Shown: piece after piece, positions 54,772 through 63,902 of the stretch
Numbering within the stretch: the first letter of the stretch is position 1
Layout: each line of letters begins with the position of its first letter
Source: Pseudomonas wenzhouensis
Lineage (GTDB): Bacteria > Pseudomonadota > Gammaproteobacteria > Pseudomonadales > Pseudomonadaceae
DNA: 64,000 nucleotides
Assembly (NCBI RefSeq): GCF_021029445.1
Contig: NZ_CP072610.1
Span: 3,224,001 to 3,288,000 of the forward strand
Direction of reading: 5' to 3'
Program-made: the position numbers and the translations under genes
The notes under the pieces: generated by a model
Told to the model about the DNA's origin: nothing
Database searches by the model: none
What the model saw: only the letters and a program-made list of their open reading frames with translations

Positions 54772-55209
54772 GTGACCAGGTTACCCGGCGATAACCCTGC
54801 GACTGTACGTGCCAGACTGGCTGCCAGCTTCCAGGCCTGGAGTACGATGCCACTCATAGCCGAGCGCTGCCCGGTGCGCGATGTACTCGACCAGATGGGC
54901 AGCAAATGGACGATGCTGATCCTGCTGGCTCTCACCCGGCAGGCGCTGCGTTTCAGTGAGGTACAGCGAGCCGTGCCGGATATCTCCAAGCGCATGCTGA
55001 CCCAGACCCTGCGCGAACTGGAACGCGACGGCCTGCTAGAACGGACGGTCTACCCCACCAAACCGCCCAGCGTGGAATACCGGCTGAGCGTATTGGGCGA
55101 GTCGCTGCTGGTACCGCTGGCCGGGTTGATTGCCTGGGCTGAGAATAGCCACAGCACAATCGCCCAGGCCCGTGCCCGCTACGACGCGGCAAAGCCGGTA
55201 TCGGCCTGA
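54772..55209 (+). CDS. HxlR-family redox-sensing regulator (QorR/YtfH-like)
   Basis: A 145-residue regulator with a GTG start 9 bases after AGGAGG. HxlR winged helix: '[20 protein letters not shown]', '[20 protein letters not shown]', '[20 protein letters not shown]'. Cys33 is at the position used by QorR/YodB regulators to sense quinones and oxidants. Divergent from qorB; expected to repress it until oxidised. Confidence 0.88.
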   Translation: MTRLPGDNPATVRARLAASFQAWSTMPLIAERCPVRDVLDQMGSKWTMLILLALTRQALRFSEVQRAVPDISKRMLTQTLRELERDGLLERTVYPTKPPSVEYRLSVLGESLLVPLAGLIAWAENSHSTIAQARARYDAAKPVSA

Positions 55210-55258
55210 GCCTTGCCAGGCGTATCGGGAAAGCGGCCGCGACCTATGGCCACATAGA

Positions 55259-55277
55259 GATAACGCTAATTCATCTT
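55259..55277. promoter_or_regulatory. Possible Fur box before the dihaem oxidoreductase operon
   Basis: GATAACGCTAATTCATCTT matches the Fur consensus GATAATGATAATCATTATC well in its left half (10 of the first 12) and poorly in the right half. It sits in an AT-rich stretch 66 bp before the first gene. Imelysin/dihaem operons are often iron-regulated, which makes the site plausible. Confidence 0.35.
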
Positions 55278-55342
55278 ATTTAAATTACGTTAGCCTGCTA
55301 AGCTTGGCGCCCCGCTTTCTTGCCTGTTCGGATAGTTCCTCG

Positions 55343-56755
55343 ATGTCGCCGCTCCAGCGTTGCCTGTTGCCCTTTCTGGCCCTGCCCCTGATCGCCTGCG
55401 AGCAGCAAGCGAACTTCACGGCGGCAGAGCCGGGAGAGGCACTCTCGGCAGGCACCGCCACGGTACGCAAGTTCGATCACAACGCCTTCTCCCAGCCCTC
55501 GGCCAATCTGGCACCGAGCCGGCGCCTGGACTTTGCCGTAGGCAACAGTTTCTTCCGCAATCCCTGGGTCACCGCGCCCGCCACCACCACAGCACGTGAT
55601 GGCCTCGGTCCGCTGTTCAACACCAACGGCTGCCAGAACTGTCACATCAAGGATGGGCGCGGCCACCCACCGGAGCCCAATGCCGTCAGCGCCGCCTCCA
55701 TGCTGGTGCGCCTGTCGCTGCCCGCTGGCGCGGAGCATGCCCACTGGCTGGTACGCCATGGCGTGGTGCCTGAACCGACCTATGGCACTCAACTGCAGGA
55801 TATGGCCAACCCCGGCGTAGCCCCAGAAGGCAAGGTTCGCGTGACCTACCGCAGCGTGCCGGTGCGCTTCGCCGACGGCACGCAGGTGGAACTGCGCAAA
55901 CCGCAGTTGCAGATCACTCAACTCGGTTACGGCGAGATGCACCCCGATACCCTGTTCTCCACCCGCATTGCCCCGCCGATGATCGGCCTCGGCCTGCTCG
56001 AAGCCATCGCCGAACAGGACATCCTGGCGAACGCCGATCCGGACGATGCCGACGGCGATGGTATTTCCGGCCGCCCCAACCGGGTCTGGGATCGCCAACA
56101 GCAGCGCACGGTGCTCGGTCGCTTCGGCTGGAAGGCCGGCCAGCCCAACCTCAATCAGCAGAACGCCGACGCCTTCGCCAATGACATGGGCCTGACCACC
56201 ACATTGATTGCCCATGACAACTGCACTGCGGCGCAGAACGACTGCCTCGCCGCCCCCCATGGCGGCGAACCGGAGGTCAGCGACAACATCCTCGCCAGCG
56301 TGCTGTTCTATAGCCGCAACCTCGGCGTACCGGCGCGGCGCGATGTCGACAGCCCTGCTGTGCTCAAGGGCAAGAGCCTGTTCCATCAGGCCGGCTGCCA
56401 GAAGTGCCATACGCCCAGTTTCACCACCTCGGCCGATGCCGCCGAGCCGGAACTGGCCAACCAGTTGATCCGTCCCTATACCGATCTGCTGCTGCACGAC
56501 ATGGGCGAAGGCCTGGCCGATGGCCGCGAGGAGTTTCTCGCCAGCGGCCGCGAATGGCGCACGCCGCCGTTGTGGGGCATCGGCCTGACGCAAGCGGTCA
56601 ACGGCCACACCCAGTTCCTTCACGACGGCCGTGCGCGCAACCTGCTGGAGGCCATTCTCTGGCACGGTGGCGAAGCCGAGGCTGCCAAGCAGCATGTACT
56701 GCGTTTCGATGGCGAAGAGCGCTCCGCCCTGCTCGCCTTCCTCAATTCCCTCTAA
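55343..56755 (+). CDS. Dihaem oxidoreductase (DUF1111) lipoprotein
   Basis: A 470-residue protein starting 'MSPLQRCLLPFLALPLIACE'; LIAC is a lipobox, so it is probably anchored on the periplasmic side. Two c-type haem sites CxxCH: CQNCH and CQKCH. 'LTQAVNGHTQFLHDGRARNL' and 'EAILWHGGEAE' are DUF1111 signatures, related to MauG/cytochrome-c peroxidase. First gene of a three-gene operon with imelysin and DUF1513 genes, a set linked to iron handling in P. aeruginosa. Likely redox partner in periplasmic iron uptake. Confidence 0.88.
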   Translation: MSPLQRCLLPFLALPLIACEQQANFTAAEPGEALSAGTATVRKFDHNAFSQPSANLAPSRRLDFAVGNSFFRNPWVTAPATTTARDGLGPLFNTNGCQNCHIKDGRGHPPEPNAVSAASMLVRLSLPAGAEHAHWLVRHGVVPEPTYGTQLQDMANPGVAPEGKVRVTYRSVPVRFADGTQVELRKPQLQITQLGYGEMHPDTLFSTRIAPPMIGLGLLEAIAEQDILANADPDDADGDGISGRPNRVWDRQQQRTVLGRFGWKAGQPNLNQQNADAFANDMGLTTTLIAHDNCTAAQNDCLAAPHGGEPEVSDNILASVLFYSRNLGVPARRDVDSPAVLKGKSLFHQAGCQKCHTPSFTTSADAAEPELANQLIRPYTDLLLHDMGEGLADGREEFLASGREWRTPPLWGIGLTQAVNGHTQFLHDGRARNLLEAILWHGGEAEAAKQHVLRFDGEERSALLAFLNSL

Positions 56756-56765
56756 GGAGCCTGCA

Positions 56766-57827
56766 ATGTTGCATAGAACTCTGATCGCCTCACTGCTAGG
56801 TCTGGCTCTGCTCGGTTGCGGCCAGCAGAACCCTCGCACCAAGGTCAGCGCAGCGCTGACCGACGGCGTGCTGCTGCCGGCCTACGCCAGCTGGCAGGAG
56901 ACCGATCGTCAATTGGCCGTGAATGCCGAGGCGTTCTGCGCCGGCAATGCCGACCTGGGCACCGCGCGCCAGGCCTTCCTCGGCGCGCAGAGTGCCTGGG
57001 CTGGTTTGCAGCCCTTGCTGGTAGGGCCGCTGGCCGAAGGCAATCGTGCCTGGCAGATCCAGTTCTGGCCGGACAAGAAGAACCTGGTGCAGCGTCAGGT
57101 CGAGGCTCTGCTCAAGAGCAAGCCGCAACTGAGCAACGATGACCTGGCCAAGGCAAGCGTGGTGGTGCAGGGGCTGACGGCCTACGAATACATCCTGTTC
57201 GACCCGGCGCTGGATCTCACTCAAGCCGAACAGAAAGTGCGCTATTGCCCATTGCTGCAAGCCATCGGCCAACACCAGCAGGCCTTGGCCGCGCAGATCA
57301 TCAGCGAATGGCAAGGCAAACCGGGCATGGCCGAACAGCTCAAGGCATTCCCCAACGAACGCTATGCCGACGCCAACGAAGCCATTGCCGACCTGCTGCG
57401 CGTACAGGTCACTGCACTCGATGGCCTGAAGAAAAAACTCGGCGCGCCCATGGGCCGGCAGAGCAAAGGCATCCCTCAGCCCTACCAGGCCGAAGCCTGG
57501 CGCAGCGCCGCCAGCCTAGCCAACCTGGGCGCGGCACTGGCCAATGCCGAACTGCTCTGGCACGGCAGCAACCGTGACGGTATCCAGACCCTGCTGGGCG
57601 ACGATCAGGCTGACCTGGCCAACCGCATCGACGCCGCTTACCAGGACACTCGCCATCGCCTGGCCGCACTCGACAAGCCACTGGGCGACTTGCTGGCCGA
57701 TGAAGCCGGTCGCGCAGCCCTTAACGAGCTCTACGACAGCCTCAATCGCCTGCATCGCCTGCAGGAAAGCGAGCTGGCCAAGGCGCTCGACGTACAGATC
57801 GGCTTCAACGCCCACGACGGGGACTGA
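56766..57827 (+). CDS. Imelysin-family (IrpA/EfeM-like) lipoprotein
   Basis: A 353-residue lipoprotein: 'LIASLLGLALLGCGQQ' has the lipobox LLGC. The helical imelysin fold is indicated by 'LLPAYASWQETDRQLAVNAE', 'ARQAFLGAQSAWAGLQPLLV', 'RAWQIQFWPDKKN' and 'VVVQGLTAYEYILFDP'. The GxHxxE site of the peptidase-M75 group is not seen, so it is probably an iron- or ligand-binding protein, not a protease. RBS AAGGAG overlaps the end of the dihaem gene. Confidence 0.88.
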   Translation: MLHRTLIASLLGLALLGCGQQNPRTKVSAALTDGVLLPAYASWQETDRQLAVNAEAFCAGNADLGTARQAFLGAQSAWAGLQPLLVGPLAEGNRAWQIQFWPDKKNLVQRQVEALLKSKPQLSNDDLAKASVVVQGLTAYEYILFDPALDLTQAEQKVRYCPLLQAIGQHQQALAAQIISEWQGKPGMAEQLKAFPNERYADANEAIADLLRVQVTALDGLKKKLGAPMGRQSKGIPQPYQAEAWRSAASLANLGAALANAELLWHGSNRDGIQTLLGDDQADLANRIDAAYQDTRHRLAALDKPLGDLLADEAGRAALNELYDSLNRLHRLQESELAKALDVQIGFNAHDGD

Positions 57828-57829
57828 AC

Positions 57830-58933
57830 ATGCGCCGCAGAGCCTTCCTCGGCCTTGGCGCCGCCGCTGCCGGTCTGGCGGCCGCCGGTGCTTTCGGCGG
57901 CTGGACGTGGTTCGGCCCGGCGGGACAACCGCTGCTGTTGTCGGCCCGCGATGACGGCGATGGCAGGCACTATGCCGTCGGCTATCGCCTCGACGGCCAG
58001 CGCGCCTTTGCCACCCCGGTGAACGAACGCTGCCATGACGTGGTGCCGCACCCCAGCTTACCCCTGGCGCTGTTCGTCGGGCGCCGCCCGAGCACCGAGA
58101 GCTACCTGATCGACACCCGCGACGGCCGCCTGCTGCAAACGCTGCAGACACCGGCCGACCGGCACTTCAACGGCCATGCGGTGTTCCACAAAGATGGCGA
58201 GTGGCTGTACAGCACCGAGAACGACACCCGCGAACCGGGTCGCGGCGTACTCGGCGTCTATCGCCTGCAGGGCGAGCAACTGCAGCGCAATGGCGAACAC
58301 AGCACGCATGGCGTCGGCCCGCACCAACTGCTGTGGATGCCCGATGGCGAAACCCTGGTGGTGGCCAACGGCGGCATCCGCACCGAAGCGGAAAGCCGTG
58401 TGGAGATGAACCTCGACGCCATGCAGGCCAGCCTGGTGCTGATGCAGCGCGACGGCAGCCTGGTCAGCCAGGAGTACCTGGCCGACCAGCAGAACAGCAT
58501 CCGCCACCTGGCTGTCGCGCGCGACGGCACGGTGGTCAGTGGTCAGCAGTACATGGGCGATATGCACGATGCCGTACCGCTGCTGGCGATCAAACGCCCC
58601 GGCCAGCCGTATCAACCTTTCGCCCTCGGCGAAGCGCAGCGTGCGGCGATGAACCAGTACACCGCCAGCGTGGCCATCCACGACGAGCTGCGTCTGCTGG
58701 CGATGACCGCACCGCGCGGCAACCGCTTCTTCATCTGGGATCTGGACAGCGCCGAAGTGCGTCTCGACGTGCCGCTAGCGGACTGCGCAGGCGTAGGTGC
58801 AGTCGCCGACGGCTTCGTCGTCACCTCCGGTCAGGGTCGCTGCAGGCTCTACGACTGCAGCGGCGAGCGCATCCTGGCCAAGGCACTGGAGTTGCCCGCC
58901 GGCCTGTGGGACAACCATCTGCGTCTGGCCTGA
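57830..58933 (+). CDS. Tat-exported DUF1513 beta-propeller protein
   Basis: A 367-residue protein with a twin-arginine signal 'MRRRAFLGLGAAAAGLAAAG'. 'RHFNGHAVFHKDGEWLYSTE', 'HGVGPHQLLWMPDGETLVVA' and 'NQYTASVAIHDELRLLAMTA' are regular propeller blades of DUF1513. Three bases after the imelysin stop; last gene of the operon. Probably periplasmic and part of the same iron-related system. Confidence 0.87.
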   Translation: MRRRAFLGLGAAAAGLAAAGAFGGWTWFGPAGQPLLLSARDDGDGRHYAVGYRLDGQRAFATPVNERCHDVVPHPSLPLALFVGRRPSTESYLIDTRDGRLLQTLQTPADRHFNGHAVFHKDGEWLYSTENDTREPGRGVLGVYRLQGEQLQRNGEHSTHGVGPHQLLWMPDGETLVVANGGIRTEAESRVEMNLDAMQASLVLMQRDGSLVSQEYLADQQNSIRHLAVARDGTVVSGQQYMGDMHDAVPLLAIKRPGQPYQPFALGEAQRAAMNQYTASVAIHDELRLLAMTAPRGNRFFIWDLDSAEVRLDVPLADCAGVGAVADGFVVTSGQGRCRLYDCSGERILAKALELPAGLWDNHLRLA

Positions 58934-58944
58934 GGCCATCCACC

Positions 58945-59850
58945 TCAGGCTCGGGGTGGTTCATCTCTGAACACCTGGCGCATCCGTTCGAGATAGCGCC
59001 GGGCACCCAGGCCGAGTGGCTGCGACTTCATCCAGATCAGGTCTACCCACAGGCGCAGGCGGCTGGTCATGTTATTGAAACGCACTTCAGTGACCGCCCC
59101 GGAAGCGATCAGCGGCTGCACCAGAGGCTGTGGCAGGTAGGCCCAACCCAGGCCGGCCTGGACGAGTTCCAGGGTCGCCTGATAACTGTCAGTCAACCAG
59201 AAGCGCCGTGACAGCACCATACGGGGATCAGCGCCCTGTGGTCTGCCTGAACCGACCATGATCTGCCGCTGCTCTGCCAGCAGCTCTTCACGTACCGCGA
59301 GGTTCTGCTCCTGGGCCAGCACATGTCCGGGCGCCACGACCGCCACCAGCAGTTGGCTGCCCGCCTCGAGAAAGGACTCGCGCTCATCGATTCCCGGTCG
59401 CTCGAAGACCACCGCCAACTGCACCGTACCTTCATGCAGCATGCGCACGGCATCGACCTGGGTAGCCGAACGCACCTCGACTTCCAACCCCGGAAACTCC
59501 TCGGCCAAAGTGGCCAGGGGCAAGCTCCAGCGCCCCGGCAACAACTCCGGGGCGATCGCGATACTCAGGCGCTGCTCCAACCCCTTGTGCAGTTGCAGCG
59601 CCTGGGCATCGAGCAGGTTCAACTGGCAGATCACCTGACGCGCCTGCGGTTCGAGCGCCAAGGCGGCGGCGGTAGGCAAGGCCTTGCGTGTGGTGCGGTC
59701 GAACAGGAGCAGATCCAGCTCTGCCTCAAGCTGGGCAATCGCCATGCTCACCGCCGAGGGTACCCGGCCAAGCCTGCGCGCTGCGGCAGAAAAGGAGCCG
59801 CCGTCGAGCACGGCCAGGAAGATCGCGAGCGAATCACTGGAAAACGCCAT
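58945..59850 (-). CDS. LysR-family regulator
   Basis: About 301 residues; ATG at 59850 or 59874 (neither has a good RBS; 'MAFSSDSLAIFLAVLDGGSF' begins at the family's usual point). LysR HTH 'FSAAARRLGRVPSAVSMAIA' and effector domain 'LSIAIAPELLPGRWSLPLAT'. Divergent from two SDR genes, which it probably regulates. Confidence 0.88.
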   Translation of the reverse strand: MAFSSDSLAIFLAVLDGGSFSAAARRLGRVPSAVSMAIAQLEAELDLLLFDRTTRKALPTAAALALEPQARQVICQLNLLDAQALQLHKGLEQRLSIAIAPELLPGRWSLPLATLAEEFPGLEVEVRSATQVDAVRMLHEGTVQLAVVFERPGIDERESFLEAGSQLLVAVVAPGHVLAQEQNLAVREELLAEQRQIMVGSGRPQGADPRMVLSRRFWLTDSYQATLELVQAGLGWAYLPQPLVQPLIASGAVTEVRFNNMTSRLRLWVDLIWMKSQPLGLGARRYLERMRQVFRDEPPRA

Positions 59851-60036
59851 GGTTTTCAGAATTCCTGATTTCATTTTTCAACCGACAAGGTGAACGACAA
59901 AAAAACTGCCACCTCATGCGCTTTTTCTTGGGAAGAGTCGATCCAAGCTATCAGAAAATCTGACGATAGCTGTCTTTTTCCATCAGCCGGATACGCCCTA
60001 CTCTGCCGCACATCCGCTAAACCGAAGGAGAGCGCA

Positions 60037-60816
60037 ATGACGAACGTGCAGTGGCAAGGTCAGGTGGCCCTGATCAGTGGTGCGGGCAGCGAGCATGGCA
60101 TCGGCATGGCCATCGCCCGTCGGCTAGGGCAGAACGGTGTGAAACTGATCATCAGCGCCAGCAGCGCACGCCTGTTCGACCGTGTGGCGCAGTTGCGCAG
60201 TGAGGGCTTCGAGGCCGAAGGCTGTATCGCCGACCTGACTGACGAAGGCCAGGTCAACGACCTGGCCGCCTGGGCCGAATCGCTCTGGGGGCGGATCGAT
60301 ATTCTGGTCAACAATGCCGGCATGGCCATGCAGGGCAGCCCGGAGCCCTTCGCCGAGGTGGTGGATACCGATCTGGCAACCTGGAACCTGGCGCTGAACC
60401 GCAACCTGACCACGGCCTTTCTGCTGACCCGAGCGGTGCTGCCCGGCATGCGTGCCAGAGGCTACGGACGGGTGGTACAGATCAGCTCCACGACCGGCAC
60501 CCGTGGCAGCAATCGCGGTGAAGCGGCCTACAGCGCAGCCAAGGCTGCAATGGTCGGGATGAACATGGGCCTGGCGCTGGAAGTCGCTCGCGATGGCATC
60601 ACCGTCAACAGCGTGGCCCCCGGCTGGATCGCCACCGAGTCGTCAACCGAAGAGGAACGCCTCGCCGGTCGCTACACGCCCATCGGCCGTGCGGGACACC
60701 CGGCGGAGATCGCCGCAGCCGTGGCCTTTCTTGCCTCACCGGAGGCCAGCTACGTGACCGGCGAAGTGCTGGTGGTCGATGGCGGTAATTGCCTGATCGA
60801 AAACAAGGCGCCCTGA
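60037..60816 (+). CDS. SDR family 3-oxoacyl reductase-like enzyme
   Basis: A 259-residue SDR; AAGGAG precedes the ATG, so the open frame upstream is not coding. SGAGSEHGIGMAIA (with an insertion in the Gly-rich loop), NNAG, 'VVQISSTTGTRGSNRGEAAY' with Ser and YSAAK. 'GRAGHPAEIAAAVAFLASPE' and 'VTGEVLVVDGG' are FabG-like. Substrate unknown; forms a pair with the next SDR under the divergent LysR. Confidence 0.87.
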   Translation: MTNVQWQGQVALISGAGSEHGIGMAIARRLGQNGVKLIISASSARLFDRVAQLRSEGFEAEGCIADLTDEGQVNDLAAWAESLWGRIDILVNNAGMAMQGSPEPFAEVVDTDLATWNLALNRNLTTAFLLTRAVLPGMRARGYGRVVQISSTTGTRGSNRGEAAYSAAKAAMVGMNMGLALEVARDGITVNSVAPGWIATESSTEEERLAGRYTPIGRAGHPAEIAAAVAFLASPEASYVTGEVLVVDGGNCLIENKAP

Positions 60817-60878
60817 CTCGACGGCGTCTCATCTGCCTACGCCAGCAATGGCGTCACCTGCAACAGAGGAAAATACCG

Positions 60879-61637
60879 ATGAGCGAACCCGTCGTTTTGA
60901 TAACCGGCGCATGCGGTGGTGTCGGCCAGGCCCTGGTGCAACGTTTCAGTGCCTCAGGCTGGCGTGTATTCGCCACCGACCTGGACAGCGCAGCACTGCG
61001 CAGGCTGGACGACACGGGACAGTTGGCCGGCCATTGTGCCGGTGATATACGCCACTCCGGCGAATGCCAGCGCATCGCCACCGAAGCCGTGCAGACATTG
61101 GGCCGCATCGACGCCCTGGTGAACGCCGCTGGCGTCTGGCGTGAGGGGCCGGTCGAGGACTGCAGCGAGGAGGATTTCGACATCGTGCTGGACGTCAACC
61201 TCAAGGGCAGCTTCTTCATGTGCGCGGCGCTCATCCCTCATCTGAAAGCCACACAGGGCGCGATCGTCAACATTTCCAGCGATGCCGGGCGTCAGGGTAA
61301 CCGCAACGCAGCGGCCTATTGCGCCAGCAAAGGTGGCGTTACCTTGATGAGCAAGGCACTGGCGCTCGATCTCGCGCCCTTCGGTGTCCGCTGCAATACG
61401 GTTTCGCCAGGCGACATCGACACGCCCATGCTGCGTTTCCAGGCTGAACACTATGGCGGTGGAGATCCCGAGGCGTACTACCGTGATCTGCTGGCCAAGT
61501 ACCCGCAGGGTGAACGTGCATCCTTCATACAGCCAGCCGAGGTCGCCGAGCTGGTGCACTTTCTCTGCCTGCCTGGCGCACGCTCCATCACTGGCGCGGA
61601 CCTGGCCATCGATCACGGCGTGTCGGCAGGTCACTGA
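60879..61637 (+). CDS. SDR family dehydrogenase (second of pair)
   Basis: A 252-residue SDR; AGAGGA upstream of the ATG. TGACGGVGQALV at 9-20, NAAG, 'IVNISSDAGRQGNRNAAAYC' with Ser and YCASK. 'GADLAIDHGVSAGH' ends the fold. Resembles 2,3-dihydroxy- or gluconate-type dehydrogenases. 60 bp after the first SDR, probably the same transcript. Confidence 0.87.
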   Translation: MSEPVVLITGACGGVGQALVQRFSASGWRVFATDLDSAALRRLDDTGQLAGHCAGDIRHSGECQRIATEAVQTLGRIDALVNAAGVWREGPVEDCSEEDFDIVLDVNLKGSFFMCAALIPHLKATQGAIVNISSDAGRQGNRNAAAYCASKGGVTLMSKALALDLAPFGVRCNTVSPGDIDTPMLRFQAEHYGGGDPEAYYRDLLAKYPQGERASFIQPAEVAELVHFLCLPGARSITGADLAIDHGVSAGH

Positions 61638-61764
61638 CACACCACTGCATGCACAAGTGATGAGCGCGAAAAAACACGCGCCATCGCCGCAGAACAGTGC
61701 GCGCACGCAGAATCTCGGTTTGGCGGTGGCCAATCATCAGTGGCGCAGCGGCACATCGAGATAC

Positions 61765-62038
61765 GTTGTCATACAACATTAGTCGAATACCGCCACACAG
61801 CAGCCCTGCCCGCATCACACACCGATTGCCCACCTGCTCCCTCTGACATTCAGGCAGACCTCCGAAATCTGCTTTCCAGAGCGCTCTCATAACATTCTTC
61901 AGTAAAATCGCCGGCTCATTTACCGAGCGAAAAAGGCAATCTCACACCGCCTTTGGCGTGTAATTAACATCCATTATCGCGTTGACATTACCCAGAGGGG
62001 TGCTGATAATCGCCACAAGTCATACGACAACGTATGAC
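61765..62038. promoter_or_regulatory. Two operators in the udh promoter region
   Basis: GTTGT-CAT-ACAAC at 61765-61777 and GTCATACG-ACAA-CGTATGAC at 62019-62038 (perfect 8-bp arms) share TCATAC and the TTGT/ACAA spacing seen with GntR/FadR-type regulators. The second lies 39 bp before udh, well placed to block transcription. The 439-bp gap otherwise contains an AT-rich segment (61895-62000) and no gene. The regulator itself is not in the window. Confidence 0.6.
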
Positions 62039-62076
62039 AACCCAATAACAACAAGTAATACGAGTCCAGGCCCGCC

Positions 62077-62904
62077 ATGACCACGACCTCCAGTGAACTG
62101 CGCCCCTTCAATCGCCTGCTGCTGACCGGCGCTGCCGGCGGCCTGGGCAAGGTACTGCGCCAGCGCATGCGCCCCTACGCGAACATCCTGCGCCTGTCCG
62201 ACATCGGCGAGATGGCCCCTGCCGCCAGCCCCCATGAAGAAGTGGTGCGCTGCGACCTGGCCGACAAAGCGGCTGTGCATCAACTGGTCGATGGCGTCGA
62301 TGCCATCCTGCACTTTGGCGGCGTCTCGGTCGAGCGTCCCTTCGAGGAAATTCTCGGCGCCAACATCTGCGGCGTGTTCCATGTCTACGAAGCGGCCCGT
62401 CGCCATGGCGTGAAACGCGTGGTGTTCGCCAGCTCCAACCATGTCATCGGCTTCTACAAGCAGGACGAGCATCTCGACGCCAACTGCCAGCGCCGTCCGG
62501 ATGGCTACTACGGCCTGTCCAAGTCCTACGGCGAAGACATGGCCAGCTTCTACTTCGACCGCTACGGCATCGAAACCGTCAGCATCCGCATCGGCTCCTC
62601 GTTCCCCGAGCCGGCCAACCGCCGCATGATGAGCACCTGGCTGAGCTACGACGACCTCACCCACCTGCTCGAACGCTGCCTGTACGCCCCGAACGTCGGC
62701 CACACCGTGGTCTACGGCATGTCGGCCAACCGTGACGTGTGGTGGGACAACAGCCAGGCCGCGCACCTGGGCTTCACGCCCAAGGACAGCTCGGAAGTGT
62801 TTCGCGACAAGGTCGAAGCGCAGCCGATGCCGGCCGCCGACGACCCCGCGCGCATCTACCAGGGCGGCGCCTTCGTGGCCGCCGGCCCGTTCGGCGACGA
62901 CTGA
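62077..62904 (+). CDS. udh: Uronate dehydrogenase
   Basis: A 275-residue NAD-dependent atypical SDR. 'LLLTGAAGGLGKVLR' binds NAD, Tyr145-x3-Lys149 (YYGLSK) is catalytic, and 'FASSNHVIGFYKQDEHLDAN' and 'SIRIGSSFPEPANRRMMSTW' follow P. syringae Udh closely. It oxidises galacturonate or glucuronate to the aldaro-lactone. First gene of the operon with the lactonase and TRAP transporter genes. Confidence 0.95.
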   Translation: MTTTSSELRPFNRLLLTGAAGGLGKVLRQRMRPYANILRLSDIGEMAPAASPHEEVVRCDLADKAAVHQLVDGVDAILHFGGVSVERPFEEILGANICGVFHVYEAARRHGVKRVVFASSNHVIGFYKQDEHLDANCQRRPDGYYGLSKSYGEDMASFYFDRYGIETVSIRIGSSFPEPANRRMMSTWLSYDDLTHLLERCLYAPNVGHTVVYGMSANRDVWWDNSQAAHLGFTPKDSSEVFRDKVEAQPMPAADDPARIYQGGAFVAAGPFGDD

Positions 62905-62951
62905 TACGCTCGCCCCCCCCCCCGCCATAACAACAACTAGAGCGCCCTGCC

Positions 62952-63827
62952 ATGACAGCCGAACTGATTGTCGATGCGCGCAACGCCACGGGTGAAAGCC
63001 CGGTTTGGAGCACAGCCGAACAGGCCCTGTACTGGGTCGATATACCTGCCGGACGCCTGCACCGCTGGTCTGCAGCCACTGGCCAGACGCAAAGCTGGCA
63101 GGCCGAGGAGATGCTTGCCTGCATCGCCCTGCACCCTGCCGGTGGCTGGCTCGCCGGCATGCAGAGCGGCCTCTTCCATCTGCGCCCACAAGCCGATGGC
63201 AGCGTCCAGAGCGAGCGCCTGGCGCAGGTCGAACATGCCCAAGCAGAGATGCGTTTCAACGATGGTCGCTGTGATCGCCAGGGCCGCTTCTGGGCCGGCA
63301 CCATGCTGCTGGACATGGCCCAGGGCGCGCGCGTCGGTGCGCTGTATCGCTACGACGGCCAGTTGCAGCAGGTGCTCGACGACTTCATCGTGCCCAACGG
63401 CCTGGCCTTCAGCCCCGATGGCCGCACCCTGTACCTCTCCGATTCGCACCCAAGCGTGCAGAACGTCTGGGCCTTCGACTACGACACCGACAGCGGCACG
63501 CCGCACAACCGGCGCCTGTTCATCGACATGCAGCAGTATCCGGGTCGCCCGGATGGCGCGGCCATGGACGTCGACGGCTGCTACTGGATCTGCGGTAACG
63601 ACGCTGGCCTGATCCATCGCTTCACCCCGGATGGCCGCCTCGACCGTTCGCTGGCGGTTCCCGTGAAGAAACCCGCCATGTGCGCCTTCGGCGGGGCCAA
63701 TCTGGACACCCTGTTCGTCACCTCGATCCGCCCTGGCGGCGATCTCTCCGACCAGCCACTGGCCGGCGGTGTGTTCGCCCTGCAGGCCGGCGTGTGCGGT
63801 ATCGAGGAGCCTGCCTTCCACCCCTGA
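62952..63827 (+). CDS. uxuL: SMP-30/gluconolactonase-family galactarolactonase
   Basis: A 291-residue six-bladed propeller. Metal ligands are visible: Glu in ATGESPVW, Asn in 'MRFNDGRCDRQGRFWAGTM', Asn in 'VPNGLAFSPD', and Asp in LYLSDS. 'DGAAMDVDGCYWICG' completes the family. Next to udh its likely substrate is the D-galactaro- or glucaro-1,5-lactone made by Udh (UxuL). An 11-base C run lies in the 47-bp gap before it. Confidence 0.85.
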   Translation: MTAELIVDARNATGESPVWSTAEQALYWVDIPAGRLHRWSAATGQTQSWQAEEMLACIALHPAGGWLAGMQSGLFHLRPQADGSVQSERLAQVEHAQAEMRFNDGRCDRQGRFWAGTMLLDMAQGARVGALYRYDGQLQQVLDDFIVPNGLAFSPDGRTLYLSDSHPSVQNVWAFDYDTDSGTPHNRRLFIDMQQYPGRPDGAAMDVDGCYWICGNDAGLIHRFTPDGRLDRSLAVPVKKPAMCAFGGANLDTLFVTSIRPGGDLSDQPLAGGVFALQAGVCGIEEPAFHP

Positions 63828-63902
63828 CCCGCTTCACCCCGGGCCGTTCGCGGCACCGGCTACACCGCTGCTTACCCACAACAACAAGACGGAGCTTTCC
63901 GC

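Noticed and set aside
62020..63189. 389-codon antisense frame across udh and the lactonase gene
   Set aside because: Both sense genes have clear families, signals and starts; the antisense frame is a GC-rich shadow with no recognisable motif.
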